Assembly (NCBI GenBank): GCA_020057765.1
Contig: JAGVFE010000058.1
Span: 1-8,394 of the forward strand
DNA length: 8,394 nucleotides
Source of the DNA: Candidatus Woesebacteria bacterium
GTDB taxonomy: Bacteria > Patescibacteriota > Microgenomatia > UBA10105 > UBA927
Reading direction: 5' to 3'
The translations under genes were made by a program, and so were the position numbers. Positions 1 through 7,594 of the stretch are shown here, one piece after another (the first letter of the stretch is position 1; every line of letters starts with the position of its first letter). The notes beneath the pieces are model-generated. The model was not told where the DNA came from, did no database searches, and saw only the letters and a program-made list of their open reading frames with translations.

Positions 1-1056
1 TTACTCATTTTATATCGCAAAGAAGTATTCCGGATACCACGATGGTTTATCGCAGCCGGAGTCTCGTTTTTTTTCGTTGCGCTTATTTTGGTGTTCACGT
101 TGTTGAGCGCAAATAAAACAAAAATCTCCGGAATCGGCATATTCGGTAACCCGACCGTTGTTCATGAACGAATTGAACTCCCCCGTCTCGTTCATACGGA
201 TCCGTCATCACTGCTTTCGAGAATCATCCACAATAAACCAATATTCGCACTCATTACCATCGGTCAAAACTACCTCAAATCATACTCTCCGGAATTTCTT
301 TTCATCAAAGGCGGCAGCAATCACGCGCACAACACAGAAGGATACGCCAACATGCACCTTTTTGAAAGTATATTCCTGCTCGTTGGCATTGCATACGCAC
401 TAATGGCCATCAAAAAACGTCAATACGCGCTTGTCATCGTGTGGCTGCTTGCCGCCGGCTTGGCGCCTGCAATCACCAAAGACGCGCCTCACAGCAACCG
501 TATGTTTATAGTAACTCCAGCTCTTGCCATAACGGTCGCGTTGGGCATGCAATACGCGTCATCGCTTATCCGCACAAAATGGAAAAAATTCCTTCCGATT
601 ATCATCACCGTGTTGTACATAGGCTCACTCGTACTCTATGCAGATGCCTACTTTATTCACTTTCCAAAAAAAGAAGCGAAGTATTGGGGATACGGATATA
701 AAAAGCTTGCTTCGTTTCTCGCACAACCAGACCACAAAAACAGGAAAGTGATTATCACCTCGCCCGAAGAATCACCATACATTTACCTTTTGTTTTATGG
801 CAGCTACAATCCGGCAGCCTACCAACAGGAAGCAACACGGTATCCTCTGTCGCGGGACGGATTTACTGATGTGTCCGAATTCGGAAGATTCTCATTTCGC
901 CCGATTGACTGGGGGCGTGATATTGGACTTCCAAATACGCTACTTATAACAACGCCTGATGAAATTCCTCAAAGCATAAAAAGTAGCGGATATTTAAAAA
1001 CCGACATAACACTTCCTGATGACAAGATACAATTTACGGTCATTCAAACTCCGTAG
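1..1056 (+). CDS. GT-C type membrane glycosyltransferase, C-terminal part (5' end cut by window edge)
   Basis: The reading frame is open from base 1 to a TAG stop at 1054-1056, giving 351 visible residues. The true start lies upstream; the TTG at 88 is internal to a hydrophobic helix and is not a credible start. Visible parts are a membrane helix at about residues 16-36, an extracytoplasmic loop containing LSRIIHNK (72-79), about four more helices (roughly 118-137, 142-158, 168-186, 198-214), and a soluble C-terminal domain of about 135 residues. A PHSNR motif (163-167) precedes a helix, as is common in lipid-linked-sugar glycosyltransferases of the PMT/ArnT type. It aligns almost collinearly with the 551-residue protein at 2666-4321, so roughly 195 N-terminal residues are probably missing, including the acidic catalytic loop. 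Family knowledge suggests sugar transfer from a polyprenyl-phosphate donor on the outer membrane face. The acceptor is unknown. The family call rests on the paralogue, because the diagnostic N-terminus is not visible. Confidence 0.8.
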   Translation, partial: LLILYRKEVFRIPRWFIAAGVSFFFVALILVFTLLSANKTKISGIGIFGNPTVVHERIELPRLVHTDPSSLLSRIIHNKPIFALITIGQNYLKSYSPEFLFIKGGSNHAHNTEGYANMHLFESIFLLVGIAYALMAIKKRQYALVIVWLLAAGLAPAITKDAPHSNRMFIVTPALAITVALGMQYASSLIRTKWKKFLPIIITVLYIGSLVLYADAYFIHFPKKEAKYWGYGYKKLASFLAQPDHKNRKVIITSPEESPYIYLLFYGSYNPAAYQQEATRYPLSRDGFTDVSEFGRFSFRPIDWGRDIGLPNTLLITTPDEIPQSIKSSGYLKTDITLPDDKIQFTVIQTP

Positions 1057-1061
1057 TCGCT

Positions 1062-2669
1062 ATGGCACGAGTCCGTTACTTCCCGATCATACTTCTCTTG
1101 GCAATACACACCGTTTTTTTATTTCCTCTTTTTCAACCCGGATTGTACCAAAGTCATGATGGCGAAGCGCAAGTTGCCCGTTTTGCGGCATATTATAAAG
1201 CTTTCGCCGATAAAGAGTTCCCGCCGCGTTGGGCAGGTGATCTCAATTTTGGTTACGGATCCCCGGTATTTAACTTTTACTATCCGCTCCCCGGATACGT
1301 GGCGTCATTTCTTCACATATTTAACATATCATTTCAGGATACATATAAAATCCTTATAGGATTAGCGTTTATTGCTGCTCCGATCGGAAGCTATCTTTGG
1401 TTGCAACACAGGGTAAACAAAGAATCGGCGTTCATCGGAGCACTTCTTTATGGATTAGCTCCGTACCATTTCTTGGATCTCTATGTCCGGGGAGATATAG
1501 GAGAATCGGTCGCGCTCGTTTTTCTTCCTCTGGTACTTCTTGCCATAGACAAGCGGCACATCGTTGCCGGAGGGATAGCATATGGATTACTTATACTTTC
1601 ACATAACGGCATAAGCCTTATGTTTACACCGGTATTTCTTGGATATGCTCTTGTTTTTGCCAAAAATAATATTCAGCAATTAAAAAACCTCACCTTGCTC
1701 GCAATAGGACTAAGTCTTTCCGCATTTTTTTGGATACCGGCACTTGTTGAACTTCGTTATACGCTCGGAGATGTGTTTATCGGCCAAATGTATAAAAATC
1801 ACTTTCCGACGCTTCTGCAACTCATATATTCACCATGGGGATTGGGTCCGGACGTAGGAAAAGCCGGCGGATTATCCCCGCAAATCGGACCACTACTCAT
1901 AAGCTTAACTCTTGGAGGCCTCACTGTCTTTCTGCTTCATAAAAAGAAAAATCATCATATGTTATTTTGGCTATCCGTATTTGCAGTAGGCGTATTTCTC
2001 AGTCTGCCAGTCTCGACACTGTTCTGGTCTCACGTTCCGCTCCTTCCCAAATTCCAATTTCCCTGGCGCTTCAGCGCGCTCACAACATTTGCAGCAACCG
2101 TAATAGCATCACAAGGGCTCGCAATGATTAAAAACCGAATGGCTTTTATAGTAATCGCTATTATCGCGATAGGCTTAGCTACACAAATGGCAAAGGTTTC
2201 CTCTTATGTAAATCATCCCGATGCCTATTACCTCAATTATCCCGGCACCACGAACTATCATTCCGAAACAACGACAGTGTGGAGTGCCGGAGACCCCGGT
2301 ACGTACCCCAAGCATCCGGTGGAGATTATTTCCGGCCAAGGGACAGTCGAAGACTACACGCGTTCGACCATGCGTCATACGTTCACCACAAAAGCTCTTT
2401 CTCCTATCAGAATTCTTGACAATACGTTTTATTATCCTGGTTGGCGCGTCCAAATCGACGGTAATACTGCCCCCATCCAATTCCAGGATCCGAATCACCG
2501 CGGCCTGATAACATTCACTGTGCCCGAAGGCAATCATGCAGTGAGTGTTCGGTTTGGTGAAACGCCACTTCGAAAAGTTGCGGATGCGATGTCGATCCTT
2601 ACTATGGTCCTGTTGGGATTCTTCTGGTTTTTCAGAAATAAACTAGGTAAACTTAGGCTGAATGTATGA
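1062..2669 (+). CDS. Multi-spanning membrane protein, 6-pyruvoyl-tetrahydropterin synthase-related family (GT-C-like)
   Basis: This is a 535-residue integral membrane protein. An N-terminal helix (about 6-22) is followed by an extracytoplasmic loop with SHDGEA (31-36) and a PRW...GYGSPVFNFYYPLP stretch (55-77). Further conserved-looking motifs are APYHFLDLYVRGDIGES (133-149), SHNG (180-183), FWIPALVE (223-230) and QFPWRF (332-337), set among about eleven helices. Residues 380-505 form an extracytoplasmic domain ending in YYPGW (457-461), DG (466-467) and VPEGNH (487-492), followed by a last helix (about 508-525) and a basic tail. This pattern matches the membrane family called 'PTPS-related'. 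The name is misleading: nothing here resembles the pterin enzyme. The acidic first loop and topology suggest a GT-C type glycosyltransferase; the reaction is unknown. ATG 1062 lies 5 bases after the upstream stop with no clear Shine-Dalgarno, so coupling is likely. It overlaps the next gene by 4 bases (ATGA). Confidence 0.85.
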   Translation: MARVRYFPIILLLAIHTVFLFPLFQPGLYQSHDGEAQVARFAAYYKAFADKEFPPRWAGDLNFGYGSPVFNFYYPLPGYVASFLHIFNISFQDTYKILIGLAFIAAPIGSYLWLQHRVNKESAFIGALLYGLAPYHFLDLYVRGDIGESVALVFLPLVLLAIDKRHIVAGGIAYGLLILSHNGISLMFTPVFLGYALVFAKNNIQQLKNLTLLAIGLSLSAFFWIPALVELRYTLGDVFIGQMYKNHFPTLLQLIYSPWGLGPDVGKAGGLSPQIGPLLISLTLGGLTVFLLHKKKNHHMLFWLSVFAVGVFLSLPVSTLFWSHVPLLPKFQFPWRFSALTTFAATVIASQGLAMIKNRMAFIVIAIIAIGLATQMAKVSSYVNHPDAYYLNYPGTTNYHSETTTVWSAGDPGTYPKHPVEIISGQGTVEDYTRSTMRHTFTTKALSPIRILDNTFYYPGWRVQIDGNTAPIQFQDPNHRGLITFTVPEGNHAVSVRFGETPLRKVADAMSILTMVLLGFFWFFRNKLGKLRLNV

Positions 2670-4321
2670 AAAAATCTCTTATCGTTCTTACCGTTATTAC
2701 CCTGCTGGGAGCTTTGCTTCGTTTTTACAAACTTGGGGACATACCGGTAGGATTCCATCGGGATGAAGCGATTTTGGGATACACTGCCTACTCAATTCTA
2801 AAAACCGGCCGCGATATGAGCGGCACAATTTTCCCTTTGCATCTGGCATCTTTTATCTATAGCCCGGCGGGCTACTCATATGCGTCTGTCCCGTTTATAT
2901 ATATATTCGGACTCACGCCATTTTCTGTTCGTTTCGCTTCGGCGTTTTTTGGCACACTTACCATTATCCTGACATTTCTTTTCGTCCGCGAACTCTTGTC
3001 ACGAAATAAATCCGCAATGAGCGTTGCATTACTGGCAAGTATGGTGCTTAGTATTTCTCCGTGGCATATAAACCTATCCCGTACCGCAACGGAAAATACA
3101 ATCGTCGTTTTTTTTCTAACACTCGGTGTATTATTATATCTTCTGTGGATAAAAAACAACCGGTGGATATACTTGGTACTATCCTATATTTCCTTTGGCC
3201 TTACCTTAACTTTATACCAAGCTCCCAGAGCTTTTCTCCCGCTATTTGTGCCACTCCTCTATATACTGTACCAGAAAAAATGGAAAGGATTACTACGAAA
3301 TACCGCGTTGTATATTTGTATTGTCATTATCCCGATCATCCTAATCCTTTCATCTCCGGATCTGACGCTACGACTCCGGACAGTAAGCATTTTCGGTACC
3401 GACCAGACAAAACTAATCACTGACGAACAAATTCGTGAAGACGGCGTTTCGCGTACTCCACTCATACTTACCCGAATATTCCATAATAAATTTACTGGCT
3501 ATTCCCACCAATTTGTCACAAATTATTTCGCTCACTTTTCGTACCCGTTTCTTTTTGCCGACAACGTCTTGCCTCAGCGTTACAAAGTACCCGGAGCAAG
3601 CCTACTCTATCTTGTTGAGCTTACTCTTCTTCTTGTAGGCATTTGGTTTCTCGGAAAAAATAATCGGAGAACCGCACAATTTATCGCCGGTTGGATTCTT
3701 CTGGCCCCGATCGGAAGCGCCTTAACATTTGATGATGTCCCCAATCTTCAACGCACTCTTATCATGCAACCCGCTCTCGCATTTCTTGTTGCCTATGGAA
3801 TCTACAGTTTGACGACATTGAGGAGATTCATGCTCCCCATAATTGTCGCGCTTGCCGCAATCTATTCTATTCAATTTGCGTCCTATCTACACGCCTACTA
3901 TATCCATCAAATCATCCATCAGCCCTATTACCGCCAGGAAGGCTATAAAGAACTTGTAGGAAAAGTAAACGCTTTTCTTCCTTCTTATACCAAGGCAGTA
4001 ATAACCAACCGGGAAACAGCGCCGACCCTGTTTTTTCTTTTCTTCGGAAACTATGATCCGAAACAGTTTCAGGACGATACCAGAGGAACAACCATGAAAG
4101 ACTTTGACAGAATAAGTTTTGGTCCCTATGAATTTACTACCGAGGAGTGTCCTGTTCGTTTAGACCAAAACCAAGAAACTCTGGGAAATCACCTCGTTGG
4201 AAAGAAGGGTGCGCTGTATGTCAACTATGCCACCTGTAAAACTCCCCCCGGTATCGTAGAACTTGCAACTGTTCTTCGAAGTGACAACACGGCAGTGTTT
4301 AAAATTGTTACGCTTCGATAA
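2666..4321 (+). CDS. GT-C type (PMT/GT39-like) membrane glycosyltransferase, complete
   Basis: This 551-residue protein has about twelve membrane helices and a C-terminal soluble domain (about 407-551). After the first helix comes LLRFYKLGDIPVGFHRDEA (17-35). The acidic pair D33-E34 in this first extracytoplasmic loop is the expected catalytic or metal-binding site of GT-C enzymes. It is followed by GYTAYSILKTGRD (38-50), typical of a large bacterial group of dolichyl-phosphate-mannose-like transferases. SPWHINLSRTATE (131-143) is another family-style motif. The large loop at 230-312 contains LTRIFHNK (268-275), shared with the first gene of the window. Predicted role: transfer of a sugar from a polyprenyl-phosphate carrier to a surface acceptor; donor and acceptor unknown. 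The ATG lies inside the ATGA overlap with the preceding gene, with only a weak upstream AGG. The 3' end runs 14 bases into the convergent YfhO-like gene. C495 and C524 are the only cysteines of the C-terminal domain. Confidence 0.88.
   Translation: MKKSLIVLTVITLLGALLRFYKLGDIPVGFHRDEAILGYTAYSILKTGRDMSGTIFPLHLASFIYSPAGYSYASVPFIYIFGLTPFSVRFASAFFGTLTIILTFLFVRELLSRNKSAMSVALLASMVLSISPWHINLSRTATENTIVVFFLTLGVLLYLLWIKNNRWIYLVLSYISFGLTLTLYQAPRAFLPLFVPLLYILYQKKWKGLLRNTALYICIVIIPIILILSSPDLTLRLRTVSIFGTDQTKLITDEQIREDGVSRTPLILTRIFHNKFTGYSHQFVTNYFAHFSYPFLFADNVLPQRYKVPGASLLYLVELTLLLVGIWFLGKNNRRTAQFIAGWILLAPIGSALTFDDVPNLQRTLIMQPALAFLVAYGIYSLTTLRRFMLPIIVALAAIYSIQFASYLHAYYIHQIIHQPYYRQEGYKELVGKVNAFLPSYTKAVITNRETAPTLFFLFFGNYDPKQFQDDTRGTTMKDFDRISFGPYEFTTEECPVRLDQNQETLGNHLVGKKGALYVNYATCKTPPGIVELATVLRSDNTAVFKIVTLR
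4308..4321. other. Tail-to-tail overlap of the two operons
   Basis: The last codons of the plus-strand GT-C gene (stop TAA 4319-4321) and of the minus-strand YfhO-like gene (stop TAA, complement of 4308-4310) share 14 bases. A short perfect inverted repeat, CGCTT (4311-4315) and AAGCG (4321-4325) around a 5-base loop, sits on the overlap. It has no run of T after it on either strand, so it is at best a weak bidirectional end signal. Confidence 0.75.
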
Positions 4322-6740
4322 AGCGCCGACTAACCAATGCCATGCCCAGGAGCAATGCTACACCAATAACGCTTCCCGCAACGCCTATTTTAAACGACAG
4401 AGGATCGTAGGTAAATATTACCGTGTGGTTCCCCACTCCAACCGGTACTGCGCGAAATGCATAATCCGCCCGGTATATTTTTGTCTGCACGCCGTCAACA
4501 TACGCCTCCCATCCGGGAAAATACGTATCAGATAAAAAAAGAACACCAGGAGATTTCGCGTACACCGTTATGGTCACTCTATTTGCTTCGTAGGCGGAAA
4601 TGCTCGCGCTCTCTTCTCTCTGTGCGCCCAAACCCGCTGTCGGAAGCGATAGAGGATCCTCGAGAATAACCGTGTTAAGAAGGTTAACATTAGAATTATA
4701 AAGCTGGTCCACAATTTTTTGCGGATCGTTTTGGATGATTACGTCATGGGCAATAGACGTCCTTGGCAATGCATCTTTATATTGCCATATGCGCCAGGCG
4801 TCATTCTGCCACGTGAGGACAAATAGATTTGGTGGAAAACGTTTTTCCGGAAGAATCGTATCCTTCCCGCTATCCTCTTTATGCTCAATAACGTATTTCA
4901 CGCCAAGAAGGAACATGAGGCGCAGCCGCTCGGAACTTGACGTCATCAATTCATTTTGGCTGGTTTCGCCGAGCGTCACGTCTGTACGATTTATTTGATC
5001 GGTAACAACACCCTTTGTCCCAATGGTGTAAAGAAGCTCGCCGTAACGCTGTGGGTACAGCGCATCGTATCCTTCTGGCGAAAAAATTCGATAATAGGAA
5101 AGCATATTACGGATGATGTATCCATTGCCATAGCTCCAAACGCGATCGTCACCGGCAAGATTCCTGAGAGTAATAATTGGCTCGAGTGGTGGATATTCAA
5201 ATTTCCGGTCGGAAAAATAGAGCATTTTGTTTGCGAAATAAATACTTCCCATGATCGTCGCGATGAATATCGTTATGATAAACGCTGTTCGATTCTTTTT
5301 TAAAAAACGAAAACTTCCCCATGCGACAATGAGAAATATCGTAGGCAATAGAAGATTACGTAACGAAACTGTTGCCACTAAATATGGCCACTTAGAAAGG
5401 AAGCTTTTGTTCTGTACCATTAGCCAAATACCTATCACATATACCCAAAGAAGTCCGATAACAGCCCCAATACAGAAGATTATCCGCAAAAAAATTCTGC
5501 GCGATCCCTCCCGGTTCATCCCGTCTATTCCATATCCGGCAAGAATACACAAACCGAATGTAGACAGTACAAAAATCCGTGCCGGTTGTGCTACTGACAA
5601 TATCGGTACATGAAACGTGTACCAAATCCAGCTTGTAGGTAATACAAATCCTAAAGACAATGTCACAGCGGTAAATATTTTCCAGAAATTGATATCCCGT
5701 GATGTTCTTATGCAATACATAAATATCGCAAAGATAAAAACAAAGATGCCAATATAAATGACTCGCTCCTGTATATATACAAGCGATGAAAAATAATTGT
5801 ACGACCCGGGATTTCCCCAAAAATCAGGCACAATAAACGTAATAAGGTGCGTGACAGGCGACAAAAATTGATCAAACAAAAATTTTGCGTTAACGACACC
5901 ACGCGAAGACAAAAGGTACGCTTCAAGCGCCGGAACCCATTGGACTCCGCTCATTAAAATTCCGGCGACAAAACTCATCGCTACCACACCGGTGCCGCGC
6001 GAACGATTCTGTGTGTTTGCCGCCCTATAGCGATAGATGTTCCACAAAAAAACAGTCGCAAACACATATATACTCATCTGAAGAAATCCTGCAAGGATAG
6101 AGAAACTTAATGCAATGGCTAACAATAGAAACCCTTGTTTTTGATGTTTTCCCTCCCAAATCAGATTTGAAGCAAACAGAGCCAACGGAAGCCACAGTAC
6201 GCTATGAACAAGAACGAGGGCTTCCTCCCACATTGCAATCATCCAGCCGGAAAAAGCAAAACCAACTGCTCCAAGCAAACTTGCTGCTTTTGACTGCCCG
6301 AGAGACCGCAAAAAAAGATACGTAAACCAACCCACGAGGATTGGCTGAAGAAGAATCAAGATACTCCAGGCATCTGCTTGTGGCAGAATAAAATAGAGGA
6401 TATTCAACGGATACCAGACAGCACTCTGATAGGTAGCAGCGTGAATATTCCCAGAAAATACATACGGGTTCCAGAGGGGTATTCGCCCCTGCTTGAACTC
6501 TTCCGTCGTGAACGTACGGTACGGATAAAATAATTTTAAATTATCAAATCCGAGAGGCTTATTCTGCACCCCAAGCGGATAATCCGGCCACGTTTGATAT
6601 TTCCAGGGTGAATACAAAAATGCAAGGAGGTTAAACGGGAGTGGTACCTGGTGTTTCCATACATAGGCCCTGAACGTAAAAAGCGTGAGAAAAACAAAAA
6701 AAATCACCACAAACACTTGACCTTTTTTTATTCGTTTCAT
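4308..6740 (-). CDS. YfhO-like multi-spanning membrane protein (GT-C type), complete
   Basis: The protein has 810 residues from the chosen ATG (complement of 6738-6740), with a basic N-terminus, a first helix (about 9-25) and about fourteen more helices. The first extracytoplasmic loop carries FDNLKLFYPYR (65-75) and GRIPLWNPYVFSGN (85-98), hallmarks of the YfhO family. PARIFVLSTFG (386-396) lies in the second helical half. Residues 504-785 form a large outer domain with PEGYDALYPQRYGELL (555-570), then YFPGW (740-744), VDG (748-750) and GNHTVIFTYDPLSFKIG (770-786), and a final helix (about 787-803). In Bacillus and Listeria, YfhO-type proteins transfer sugar from undecaprenyl-phosphate onto lipoteichoic acid outside the cell. 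The acceptor here is unknown. A GTG nine codons upstream (6767) would overlap the preceding gene by 22 bases; the ATG is preferred because it follows that gene's stop and has a TAAGG site. It is the last visible gene of the minus-strand operon. Confidence 0.88.
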   Translation of the reverse strand: MKRIKKGQVFVVIFFVFLTLFTFRAYVWKHQVPLPFNLLAFLYSPWKYQTWPDYPLGVQNKPLGFDNLKLFYPYRTFTTEEFKQGRIPLWNPYVFSGNIHAATYQSAVWYPLNILYFILPQADAWSILILLQPILVGWFTYLFLRSLGQSKAASLLGAVGFAFSGWMIAMWEEALVLVHSVLWLPLALFASNLIWEGKHQKQGFLLLAIALSFSILAGFLQMSIYVFATVFLWNIYRYRAANTQNRSRGTGVVAMSFVAGILMSGVQWVPALEAYLLSSRGVVNAKFLFDQFLSPVTHLITFIVPDFWGNPGSYNYFSSLVYIQERVIYIGIFVFIFAIFMYCIRTSRDINFWKIFTAVTLSLGFVLPTSWIWYTFHVPILSVAQPARIFVLSTFGLCILAGYGIDGMNREGSRRIFLRIIFCIGAVIGLLWVYVIGIWLMVQNKSFLSKWPYLVATVSLRNLLLPTIFLIVAWGSFRFLKKNRTAFIITIFIATIMGSIYFANKMLYFSDRKFEYPPLEPIITLRNLAGDDRVWSYGNGYIIRNMLSYYRIFSPEGYDALYPQRYGELLYTIGTKGVVTDQINRTDVTLGETSQNELMTSSSERLRLMFLLGVKYVIEHKEDSGKDTILPEKRFPPNLFVLTWQNDAWRIWQYKDALPRTSIAHDVIIQNDPQKIVDQLYNSNVNLLNTVILEDPLSLPTAGLGAQREESASISAYEANRVTITVYAKSPGVLFLSDTYFPGWEAYVDGVQTKIYRADYAFRAVPVGVGNHTVIFTYDPLSFKIGVAGSVIGVALLLGMALVSRRFIEA

Positions 6741-6741
6741 G

Positions 6742-6748
6742 CACCTTA
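6742..6748 (-). promoter_or_regulatory. Probable ribosome binding site deciding the YfhO-like start
   Basis: On the minus strand the bases TTAAGGTGC lie directly before the ATG at 6740. TAAGG can pair with the 3' end of 16S rRNA, and its TAA is also the stop codon of the preceding glycosyltransferase. Termination and reinitiation would therefore occur at the same spot. This supports ATG 6740 over the upstream GTG at 6767, although an AAGG about 10 bases before that GTG leaves the alternative open. Confidence 0.45.
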
Positions 6749-7594
6749 ACTGTTGCAAAATAACCACCGAACAATTGCCTTGCCAAATCCAACCAGCATC
6801 GGGACATCACCACGAGATGTAGCCTGAATAAGGCGAACTGGTGTCCAAACGATATGTTCAATCCAAATTCTCGGATCAGATAAATTGTTCCAGATAAAAA
6901 GAAATTGGTTGCGATAAGCAATGGTTTTTATCTGAAACGGTGTGTATTCATGTTTAATAATTCCCTTCTCGTGTTCATGAACGACGGTTGATCTTGGTTC
7001 AAAAAGAATTTTGTATCCCGCCTTCACTGCCCGATAAGAAAGGTCGATATCCTCCCAATAAAACGGATTAAACATCGGGTCCATGCCGCCGAGAGTATTC
7101 CATATTGATTTTCGAAACGCCCCGCTGCCTCCGGTAACCCAAGCGGTATCGGTCCGGTCCACTTCACCCCGCCGATGGATAAAAAACCCCCTCTCCCAGT
7201 GCGCTTCTCCCCTCCCGCGGAGAACTACTTTCCCACTCTCGTAACTTCTTTCTAAACATCCCACACCAAACACCGCTGAATCATCGAAGTGTCTTATGAG
7301 GGGAGCAAGAAAGTTCTGTTCCGGTCTAACGTCGGTATTAAGAAGCACGATGATCTCACCCTTAGCCTCCTTGACTCCAACATTCACGGTGCTAGCAAAT
7401 CCGTCATGACGAGTTTTGGGCAGAACTCTTACTGACGGAAACTCTTTTTTAAGTATTACCAGCGAATTATCCCCGGATGCGTCATCTACAACAATTACTT
7501 CTGCGCCTTTAGCTGCTGCCAGCACGTATGGCAAGTTTTTTTGAAGCAGCCTTGCTCCGTTTCTGTTGGGAATGATGATACTTATCTTCATCAT
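6746..7594 (-). CDS. Glycosyltransferase family 2 (GT-A fold), soluble
   Basis: This 282-residue protein has the full GT-A signature: N-terminal ISIIIPNRNGA (4-14), VVDDAS (35-40), HDGFASTVNVGV (63-74), LLNTDV (84-89) with D88 as the DXD-equivalent metal-binding aspartate, WVTGGSGAF (152-160), then GGMDPMFNPFYWEDIDL (169-185) with the E181-D182 pair, and VVHEHEK (204-210). This order is typical of rhamnosyltransferase-like enzymes building surface polysaccharides from nucleotide-sugars on the cytoplasmic face. No membrane helix is present. The last 40 residues are amphipathic and basic and may lie on the membrane. The C-terminus is somewhat short for this group. The start ATG overlaps the preceding gene's TGA (ATGA, 7591-7594), with no good Shine-Dalgarno, so translational coupling is likely; a second ATG follows immediately at 7591. 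The neighbours on both sides are YfhO-like proteins. The sugar donor and acceptor cannot be told. Confidence 0.93.
   Translation of the reverse strand: MMKISIIIPNRNGARLLQKNLPYVLAAAKGAEVIVVDDASGDNSLVILKKEFPSVRVLPKTRHDGFASTVNVGVKEAKGEIIVLLNTDVRPEQNFLAPLIRHFDDSAVFGVGCLERSYESGKVVLRGRGEAHWERGFFIHRRGEVDRTDTAWVTGGSGAFRKSIWNTLGGMDPMFNPFYWEDIDLSYRAVKAGYKILFEPRSTVVHEHEKGIIKHEYTPFQIKTIAYRNQFLFIWNNLSDPRIWIEHIVWTPVRLIQATSRGDVPMLVGFGKAIVRWLFCNS

Noticed and set aside
2660..2672. TGA read as glycine, as in some Patescibacteria relatives (Gracilibacteria, SR1)
   Set aside because: TGA ends the PTPS-related gene and the partial YfhO-like gene exactly at ATGA junctions, and no in-frame TGA interrupts any of the six genes, so the standard code fits.
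1380..3718. 12-base direct repeat CCGATCGGAAGC at 1380-1391 and 3707-3718
   Set aside because: Both copies encode APIGS in membrane helices at non-equivalent places of two different proteins. The repeat is short, isolated and without flanking similarity, so it is probably chance plus shared codon choice.
4311..4325. CGCTT-CGATA-AAGCG hairpin as an intrinsic terminator
   Set aside because: The stem is only 5 base pairs and no T-tract follows on either strand; it is recorded only as part of the overlap, not as a terminator.
5392..5820. Open frame of about 140 codons on the minus strand in another phase inside the YfhO-like gene
   Set aside because: It lies wholly within a confident 810-residue gene, its composition (many Cys, Tyr, Ile, Arg) is that of a shifted membrane-protein frame, and it has no recognisable motif. 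The same reasoning removes the antisense frames at 2175-2537, 2872-3159, 4956-5303 and 7618-7920.
160..6984. Repeated palindrome GTTCATGAAC (near 160 and 6973)
   Set aside because: Both copies encode Val-His-Glu within coding sequence, one in each operon, with no flanking similarity or location expected of an operator.
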